26,872 nucleotides of DNA, taken from contig CAZJOD010000033.1 in assembly GCA_964547525.1 (NCBI GenBank), positions 1 to 26,872 of the forward strand, given 5' to 3'. Positions 5,883 through 14,600 of this stretch are shown piece by piece (within the stretch, counting starts at the first letter, position 1; every line of letters starts with the position of its first letter). The stretch comes from CAZJOD01 sp964547525. GTDB taxonomy: Bacteria > Bacillota > Clostridia > JAAYHZ01. The notes under the pieces were generated by a model. That model saw nothing but the letters and a program-made list of their open reading frames with translations, was not told the origin of the DNA and ran no database searches. Position numbers and translations under genes: made by a program.

Positions 5883-7244
5883 ATGAAAGTTGCAAAATTC
5901 GGAGGATCCTCGTTAGCGGATGCCAATCAAATAAAAAAAGTATGTAGTATCATTCTTAGCGATGCAGAAAGAAAAATTATAGTATTATCTGCTCCTGGAA
6001 AACGCTTTAAGAATGACATAAAAGTGACTGATATGTTAATCGGTTGTGCTGAAGCAATGATAACAAAAGGTAACGCGGATTTGGAATTAAATGCTGTAGT
6101 AGAGCGTTTTGAAAGCATTGTCAAAGATTTAAAAATGCCCGACAGAATTGTATCGGTTATACGCGACGACCTGCTAGACAGAATAAATGCACCCGTTAAA
6201 CATACGGATAAATACATAGACAATTTAAAAGCGGCCGGTGAAGATAATTGCGCCAAATTAACAGCCGAATATTTACGAAGCAATGGCATAAATGCAAGAT
6301 ATGTTAATCCTTTGGATGCCGGCTTGTTTTTAACCGAAGAATTCGGAAACGCACAAGTACTCCCTGAATCTTATGATAATTTAGAAAAGCTTAAAGAATT
6401 GGACGGGATTGTTATATTCCCTGGTTTTTTTGGCTATACAAAAAAAGGTTCTGTGGTTACGTTTTCAAGAGGTGGTTCGGATATCACAGGATCAATATTA
6501 GCTGCTGCGGTTAATGCGGACTTGTATGAAAACTTTACCGATGTGGATTCGGTATATTCTGTTAACCCCAATCTTGTGGATAATCCAAGCCCAATCACCG
6601 AAATGACCTACAGAGAGATGCGAGAGCTTGCATATGCAGGCTTCAGTGTATTTCACGAAGAAGCTTTAGTGCCTGTATATAAAAAGAACATTCCTGTAAC
6701 AATTAAGAATACAAACAATCCGTCAGCTCCGGGAACAACCATTACACCTGTACTAAAAGAGACAAAACGTCCTGTGGTAGGTGTTGCGGGTGATACCGGT
6801 TTCTGTAGTATTTATATTCGCAAATACTTAATGAACCATGAAATAGGTTTCGGTAAAAAGTTATTGGAAATACTGACAAACGAAGGTATTTCATATGAGC
6901 ATACTCCGTCCGGTATTGATGATATCTCGGTAGTTATACGAGAAAAGCAATTAAATGAAGAAAAAGAAAAACGTTTGTTAGAAAGTCTAAAAAAAGGATT
7001 AGAGCCTGATGATGTTTATTTACAGAAAGGTCAAGCATTGATTATGCTTGTGGGAGAAGGATGTAAAAATACAATCGGAATCTCGGCTAAAGCTACTCGC
7101 GCATTGGCTGACGCTGAAATAAATATAGAAATGATCAATCAAGGTTCCTCAGAAGCCAGTATTATGTTCGGGGTTCGTGGTGATCGCTGTAAAGATGCGA
7201 TTATTGCACTGTATAACGCTTTTTTCACAGATAAGATCGTTTAA
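5883..7244 (+). CDS. lysC: Aspartate kinase (monofunctional, ACT domains)
   Basis: The enzyme phosphorylates L-aspartate to 4-aspartyl phosphate, the committed step of the lysine/DAP, threonine and methionine pathways. The amino-acid-kinase domain covers about residues 1-290, with the start motif KFGGSS, the internal FSRGGSDITGS nucleotide/aspartate-binding stretch, and FTDVDSVYSVNPN. Two ACT regions follow. The last one (LVGEGCKNTIGISAKATRALADAEINIEMINQ, roughly 380-425) is the usual allosteric site. Start: GGAGG at 5870-5874 points to ATG 5883 (453 residues). The ATG at 5868 overlaps that Shine-Dalgarno and is rejected. It is divergent from the MFS gene and the dapF-dapL operon, whose products act at the other end of the same route. 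The symbol lysC is used by function; the feedback amino acid is not visible. Confidence 0.93.
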   Translation: MKVAKFGGSSLADANQIKKVCSIILSDAERKIIVLSAPGKRFKNDIKVTDMLIGCAEAMITKGNADLELNAVVERFESIVKDLKMPDRIVSVIRDDLLDRINAPVKHTDKYIDNLKAAGEDNCAKLTAEYLRSNGINARYVNPLDAGLFLTEEFGNAQVLPESYDNLEKLKELDGIVIFPGFFGYTKKGSVVTFSRGGSDITGSILAAAVNADLYENFTDVDSVYSVNPNLVDNPSPITEMTYREMRELAYAGFSVFHEEALVPVYKKNIPVTIKNTNNPSAPGTTITPVLKETKRPVVGVAGDTGFCSIYIRKYLMNHEIGFGKKLLEILTNEGISYEHTPSGIDDISVVIREKQLNEEKEKRLLESLKKGLEPDDVYLQKGQALIMLVGEGCKNTIGISAKATRALADAEINIEMINQGSSEASIMFGVRGDRCKDAIIALYNAFFTDKIV

Positions 7245-7251
7245 AAAAATA

Positions 7252-7327
7252 ATGATTTTGCTGTAATAACACTTATTATGCTACGGTATTACTATAAAAA
7301 GAGTTATTACAGTAAAATCATATTTTT
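7252..7327 (+). terminator. Long hairpin with T-run after the aspartate kinase gene
   Basis: The 19-nt arms at 7252-7270 and 7303-7321 pair throughout, with a single G-U. They surround a 32-nt loop and are followed by TTTTT (7323-7327). The loop contains GGTATTAC, which can pair with GTAATA of the left arm, offering a competing smaller hairpin. It most likely ends lysC transcription, but the next gene begins only 30 bp later in the same direction without an obvious promoter. It could therefore be a regulated read-through point. Confidence 0.6.
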
Positions 7328-7356
7328 ATATACAAAACGAAAGTAGGTTTTGTTAT

Positions 7357-8607
7357 TTGTCAGAAAAAGCAAAGAAATATAGATTAACTACTCTATCTTG
7401 TTTTGTTGGGATATTTGTTCAAGCTATCATCACTAATCTCACAGCTATATTATTTGTTCCGTTTATGAGCATTTACAACCTGACTTATATTCAGCTTGGC
7501 ATATTAGTGGGAATAAATTTCACGACCCAAGTTGTGTCGGACTTGATTTGCAGCGGTCTTATTGATAAAGTCGGTTTTAAAAAGCTTGTATTACCCGCAA
7601 ATTTATGCGCTTTTACAGGCTTAATTTTGTTTGCTCTAACGCCTTACTTTTTTGATGACATATTTATGGGGATGATTGTTTCCACTGTTATCTTTTCCGC
7701 CGCCGCCGGGCTTTTAGAGGTATTGCTAAGCCCTATTGTAAACGCAATACCCAATGATGACAAAGGCCCGGCCATGAGCCTTATGCATTCATTTTACGCG
7801 TGGGGGCAGCTGGCAACAATTTTAATAACAACCCTTTTCATTTTCATGTTCGCCGGCCAAAATTGGCAATACATTGTTCTAATATGGGCTGTAGTTCCAC
7901 TTGTGAATTTTTTCATGTTTCTAAACTCTCCTTTCCCCGATAACGTTCCTGAAGAACATCGCCAAAACATGCGTGATCTTATCTTTAAACCTTTCTGTAT
8001 GGTAGCTTTTGCGGCAATCTTCTTTGGTGCTGCTTCAGAGCTTATTATGAATCAATGGGCGTCTACTTTCATGGAAAAAGCTATGTTATTACCTAAGGTT
8101 ACAGGAGATATACTAGGGATGGGTGGTTTCGCAATCATGATAGGAACAGGCAGAATGTTATACGGCATAAAAGGTTCCGGCATAAACATAAATAAAGTTT
8201 TAGTTTACTCGTCCTTTTTTGCTGTTATATGTTATTTGATAACAGCCTTATCTCCGTTTAACGGGCTTAGCTTGGCAGCTTGTGCGGTATGTGGTTTAAC
8301 CGTTAGCCTTCTATGGCCGGGAACCCTAATTACTACAGCGGACAGATACCCTTTGTCGGGCGCGTGGTTATTTGCAATACTTGCAGCTGCAGGTGATATA
8401 GGAGCAGCGTTCGGTCCTTGGTTTACCGGATTGATAGTTGAAAACTTTACAAATACATTGTTTGTATCTCATATGGCTAAAATATATCAAATAACCTCCG
8501 AGCAAGCGGCAATTCGTACCGGTATTTTATTCGCATCAATCTTTCCGGGTTTTGCAATGGTCTTCCATATTATTTTAAAAAAGCTGAGGCAAAATACACA
8601 AATATGA
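7357..8607 (+). CDS. MFS transporter, sugar-permease-like, substrate unknown
   Basis: This 416-residue polytopic membrane protein has about 12 transmembrane segments. It resembles major-facilitator sugar or FucP/FHS-type permeases more than drug exporters: it has long helices, NDDKGPAMSLMHSFYAWGQ in the middle of the N-half and a GRMLYGI loop between the halves. The motif A region after TM2 reads GLIDKVGFKK. The start is TTG at 7357, with AGTAGG about 10 bases upstream. No ATG is available near the homologous N-terminus. It follows lysC in the same direction across a hairpin/terminator, so it may be transcribed by read-through or from an unseen promoter. It is unrelated in close sequence to the leftward MFS gene. 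The substrate is not inferable. Confidence 0.85.
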   Translation: MSEKAKKYRLTTLSCFVGIFVQAIITNLTAILFVPFMSIYNLTYIQLGILVGINFTTQVVSDLICSGLIDKVGFKKLVLPANLCAFTGLILFALTPYFFDDIFMGMIVSTVIFSAAAGLLEVLLSPIVNAIPNDDKGPAMSLMHSFYAWGQLATILITTLFIFMFAGQNWQYIVLIWAVVPLVNFFMFLNSPFPDNVPEEHRQNMRDLIFKPFCMVAFAAIFFGAASELIMNQWASTFMEKAMLLPKVTGDILGMGGFAIMIGTGRMLYGIKGSGININKVLVYSSFFAVICYLITALSPFNGLSLAACAVCGLTVSLLWPGTLITTADRYPLSGAWLFAILAAAGDIGAAFGPWFTGLIVENFTNTLFVSHMAKIYQITSEQAAIRTGILFASIFPGFAMVFHIILKKLRQNTQI

Positions 8608-8615
8608 TACTCATG

Positions 8616-8652
8616 AAAAAAGAGCCTTTTAACTTGTAAAACGCCCTTTTTT
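8616..8652. terminator. Bidirectional intrinsic terminator between convergent genes
   Basis: AAAAAAGAGCCTTTT (8616-8630) pairs with 8638-8652 at 13 of 15 positions around the 7-nt loop AACTTGT. The outer arms are A6 and T6, so the hairpin has a T-run in both directions. It sits between the stops of the rightward MFS gene and the leftward glucan synthase gene and probably serves both. Confidence 0.8.
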
Positions 8653-8682
8653 AGTTATTGTATTGAAATCTTTTATATTTTT

Positions 8683-11600
8683 TTATTTCTTTAATATGGT
8701 GACCAAAATGCTGTGCATATCACCAGGAAGATCTATAGGTACTTTACCGGAATCATACTTTTTACCGTCTACCATAACATCAATAGGCCCGGTACTTACC
8801 CCGAAAGGATTTTGTACCGTAATAAAGAATTTCGATTCTTTGATTTCCATATATACCGAATAGTTTTTCCACATTTTCGGTATACACGGTTCAACTATGA
8901 TATAACCGTCCAGAACATTTATTCCTAAAATATAATTCAAGCCTGCTTGATACAACCAACCCGCCGAACCGGTATACCAACTCCATCCTCCCCTTCCTGA
9001 GTACTCAGGCGAAGAATATACATCCGCCGCCACTGCATACGGTTCTGTTTTATATTTCATCATACTCCAGTAATCGACAGTGTGATTTACAGGATTAATC
9101 AGATTGAATAATTCGTATGCTTCATTTCCTTTACCTAACATTGTATAAGCAACAATATTCCATATTGCTCCATGAGTATACTGACCGCCGTTTTCCCTTA
9201 TACCGGGGAAATAACCTTTAATATATCCGGGACTGGGTTGAAGATGCTCGAAAGGAGGTGTCAATAATTTCACCAATCTTTCCTTCTTATCTACCAAGTA
9301 ACGGCTAACCGAGTCCATTGCTCTATTTTTTCTTTCATCGTCGGTTGCATTTGAAATTACCGCCCACGACTGTGATATGGAATCTATCATACATTCCGAA
9401 CTGTTTTTTGACCCTAACACGGTTCCGTCGTCAAAGAAAGCTCTTACAAACCAATTACCATCCCAACATTCCTTATTCACCGCTTCTTTATACTCTAATA
9501 TTCTACATTCCAATTCGTCTTTATATTGAAGATCGTTCATCTTTTGTGCAGTATGGGTAAATTCCTTCATAACTTCTATCAAGAACCATGTTAACCAAAC
9601 ACTTTCTCCTCTACCTTCTATACCAACTGTATTCATACCGTCATTCCAGTCTCCGCCTCCCATCAAAGCAATACCATGTTCACCTTTTGTATATCCTTTC
9701 TCTATCGCTTTTTTACAGTGCAAATAGACACTCTCACACAAAGTGCTAACTTCCGGTACTTTATAGCTCTCATGATCTTCTTTACCTAACAAGTCGCTTT
9801 TTATATAAAAAACTTTTTCGTTCAATATTCCATAATCACCGGTAGTTTTTACATATTTTGTTGTTACATACGGTAGCCATAATAAATCATCGGATATTTT
9901 TGTTCTAACACCTCTGCCGTCTTCATCATGCCACCAATGTAGAACATCTCCTTCCTCAAACTGGTGCATACAGCTTCTAATAATGTGTTCTCTTGTTATA
10001 AACGAGTCATAATACATAATTGGTAAAGAATCCTGCAATTGATCTCTAAAACCGTATGCACCCCCACTCTGGTAAAAAGCCGCTCTTGCATACATTCTAC
10101 AAATAAGATTCTGGTAGATTAAATGACCGTTCATTATTGTATTAAACGAATCATCAGGTGTATTAACCCTTACTTTATTCAAAAACTCTATATTGGTTTT
10201 TTTCACATCTTCTAAAGATTCTACAGTATTAGTAATATTTCCATATTTTTTACTCATTGTTATTATCTTGGTATAATCGTCACTTTCACCTAAAATAAAA
10301 GTTACTGATTTGTTTTGCTTGGGTTTTACAGTAATATTCACCAAGATAACACCACATGGATTATATCCTGCGCCAACGTTACAGCTTAAATTCTCTCCAT
10401 ATGCACTTATAGGTGATCTCAAAGTTCCACCCTTACCGATAAATTCTGTTTTATCACCTGTCCAGGATTCTATGTTTTCACTACTGCTTAAAAAACAAAT
10501 GTGGTTTTTAAAATCATCCGTATACGAATTTTTAACATAAAAAATGTTATTCTTTATATCCATTTCCGACAATAAAAATGGCGCACTGACTTCTTTGTCC
10601 ACACCTAACACCAAATCCGTATAAAAATACAATACAAAGGATCTGTCAGTCTCAGAATCATTTTTAATATTAAGCAAGTATATTTTTACCGGATCAAATT
10701 TATCCGCGAACACATTCATAGAAAGTGACAATCCTGATGTGTTATGCAAAAAGTTTGTATATCCGTATCCATGTCTTATACGATATTCATCGTCATCTCT
10801 AATAGGTGCGGGTGTAGGCGTAATAAGCCTGCCTGTTTTAACATCATATATAAATATGGTTTCTGATGGCAGATCGGTTACAGGATCGTTATTCCAAACC
10901 GTTAATTTATTTTCACGGGAGTTTTTACACCAGGTATAACCTGCCCCGGATTCTGATATTGTGAATCCGAAACTTTTATTAGCTATTACATTAATCCATG
11001 GCAGTGGAGTAGTTTCTTTATTACGTAAATTTATAACATATTCGTTTCCATCATATGAGAATCCACCCATTCCGTTAAAATATTTAAGATTTTCCATAGG
11101 TAGTTCTTCATTATTAAATTCTTTACGTTCCATCGGATAGATTTCTTTTTTTACAATGCTGTCCTCATACATTAATTTTCTGATACGTTTTAAATTAAAT
11201 CCTGATTTTGCATCTATAACAAGTCGGGCTACAGTTGTTATTAAAGTTATAAACTCTTTATCCGTTTCATTCGAGTTGAGAATATATACACCTTTATTAC
11301 TTGTATTAGGATAGTATATTTTCACATCACACAGTATATCTTTAATACGATTGGTGAGGTTGGTGTAGTATCCGGAAGGTTCGTCCGTAAGTATAACCAA
11401 ATCTGCATCTATACCGTTTTTCCCAAAGTATTCGTAAGCAGATACTATGTCTTTCACAGTCAGTAAGCCTTTTTCATCATGGACCTTAACTAAAATTATA
11501 GGGTGGTCTCCCGATATTCCGTATTTCCACAGACTTTTTTGACCAAGGTTGTTTTGTTTTAAAATATCAACAGGTCCCCGTAACAACCTGGAGGGGTAAT

Positions 11601-14600
11601 ATATACTACCAACCAAATTAAGGTATTGGTTTAATTTGTTTTTTTCAATGCCTAAATATTTCATTTCAACTTCACTGTCAACCTTAGCTACATTAAAGAT
11701 ATCGTCACAATAATTACAGCTTTTGTATATTTCAGCCATTGTCAGAGCTTCCTTCCTGGAATCTGCCATGCCGATGACAAAGTAGACAACCGCTTTTTTG
11801 CCGGGGGTTATACTCATGTGTATTCTTTTAGCCATTACAGAGTCCAGGTTATTTCCGGCTCTATTGGACAAAGGCAAGTCGGATTTCATAGCATACGGAG
11901 CCCGTACCGTTCCATGGCGACCGAGAAATTGATAACGATCGGTTTCATATTCGGTCATTCCGTATTGTTTTGCATCGGTTCCACATGTTAAAAATGCATA
12001 CTTTTCTTTTTTATTACCTGAACGTACACGTCTATGCACCAACAAAACGTTTTTATCTTTTATATATTCGGTACTTAAGAACATTTTATTAAAAGCAGGA
12101 TGTGCAATATCATTAGCTTGGCTGTCAAGCACCGGTTCGAAATATAATGTAACATCCAAATCCGCTCTGTCTTTACGTTTATTTACTAATGACACCTTTC
12201 TTATTTCAACATTGTGCTTTGGAGACACTGTAATTTCTGTCTTTGTCTCAATATTAAAATCCTCCCTTAAATATTCCGCTCTATCAGGATGAAATTCTAC
12301 GGAATATCTGTCGGGTGTCAAACAAACAGGCTTATATGCTGAGCTCCATAGTCGGTTTTCATTATGCAAACGAACATAGATGAATATCCCGTGTGATTCA
12401 CCGGAATTATTTGCTTTCCATCTGTTGACCAAATCATTACCCCATTTGCTAAAACCTTCGCCGGAACTTGTCAACATAACTGTATAACTGTTATTAGACA
12501 TTATATGACAAACAGGATATTTTGGATTACATATCCCAATATGCCTATAATCGCCCTTTGTACTTTTTGGCATTTCGGTTTTTCTCGATTTCTGCACTAT
12601 GACCGGATCATCTTTAACAATAAGACCTCCAGGACTTCTTTCTTCTAATATTAAATCCACACTTTTCACCTCGTCATTTTTATTAAATCGTTTAGTCAAA
12701 ATTCCATTGTTCAATAAATTGTCAAAAGATGCCAAAGACATACCTTGATGGTGTATCATATAGCTTTTGATTAATTTACATTCGGTATACATATTCTTTG
12801 AGGATGAAGTCATAAAATCCATAGCTTCATAAAAACCAAAATTATCTTCTGCATTATAATTTCTCAATCTGAGCATATTATCATAAGCACGTTTTATATC
12901 AAAAGGCATTGCTAAGAAGGTAGCATATGGGGCAATTACCAACGACTTTTTTATATCCGACCTCAGCCCTATACCGGGTACGCCAAAAGCACGGTATTGA
13001 TAATTCAGTTTCTTATCGAACTTATAATACCCGGACTCAGAAATACCCCATGGGACATTTCTTAAATTACAATATTCAATTTGCTTATCTATAACCTTTT
13101 TACAAGTCACATCCATCATACTGCCTTCTGTTTGCTTTAAAAATATAGAAGGCAGCAAGTATTCGAACATAGTACCGCTCCAGGATAATAGAACCGCCTT
13201 CCTCCTTATGACGGTAAAAGGGCGACCGAGCTTAAACCAATGCTTCAGCGGTACTTGATTTCCGGCAATTGCTATATAACTCGCAAGCCTTGCTTCGGAA
13301 GCCAGTAAATCATAATGAGCTCTGTCATATTCACCGGTGGTAGCATTATAACCTATGTGAAACAAATGTTTTTTCGAATCATACAATTTTGTAAAATCCA
13401 TATCTTTAAATAGTTGTTTACTTTTATTCATAAGTAGATTGATTCTATTCTTATATACTTCGTATTCATGTTCCGGCAAGTGTGTAATCGAAATAGATCC
13501 GTCTTTATACATGGTTTTATAATCATGTTTTAGTGAAATACACATTTCATGAAGTATAAAAGACCATTCTGCATTTTTCCCGGTAGTCGGCTGTTTCTCA
13601 CATATTTTTTCAATAATTGTTAGAACGCCGGCATCTTCGGGAATATCTTTACAATCAGCCATTTTTACAGTCATCATTAAGCCTTCTTTTATAAGATCGG
13701 TACTTATCTTCATAGAAGTAAGTTCTTTTAACGTTTCTATTAGCACAATAAGGCAAGCTGCAAGATTCCCGCTATCAGCAGTAGAAACATATGAAGGCGG
13801 TAATATTTTTAGTTTACATGTATCATACCAATTGTAGAAATGCCCGTTCCATTTTTCCATCTGCATCATTACCCCAATCAGATTTTCGGTCTTTTCAATA
13901 AAACCGTTTATTCCTGAAAAACCCATATCCAATGCACAAACTCCTGATAGCATTTGAAATCCTAAATTGGTAGGTGAAGTCCTGTTAGCCTGCGTTAAAC
14001 AAGGAATAATCTGATAGTTATCAGGAACCAGGCTATTTGGAGCTTTATGGAAAAAGTACTCAAAATATCCCCATATTTTTCTACTGACAATTTTAACATC
14101 ACTTTTAATATAATCAGGGATGTGATTATCCGGTTCTATTTTTTTACCAAGATTGTAAGCTATAAAAGGCGATAAAACGAGAAAGACACCTCCGGTAAGT
14201 GACAATATTAAATTTTCCCACTCTCTTAATATGGGAAATACCATCATAAATATACCGAAGAGTACCGCCGGTAGCATCTTTACAATGTATTTCACGGTCT
14301 CGTTATCCGCCATATTCTCACATGCTTCAGCCGTCTGCCATTCAAGCATATGTTTTTTAGATATATATAACCGGTACAGTGTCCTTAAAATCGCATCAAT
14401 AGTCATATATGCTTTAAAGGGTAGAAATAGAAAACTAAAAAACAATTTTAAAAATGCTTTACCTGTAGTAATATAGAAGCTGGATACAAACACTCCTATT
14501 GCTACGGTTCTTAGCTTTATAGTAATGTATATTAAAATATCTTTTAGTATAACTATAATGTCTCCTGCAAATATAAACAATAATACGAAAGGAAGATTAC

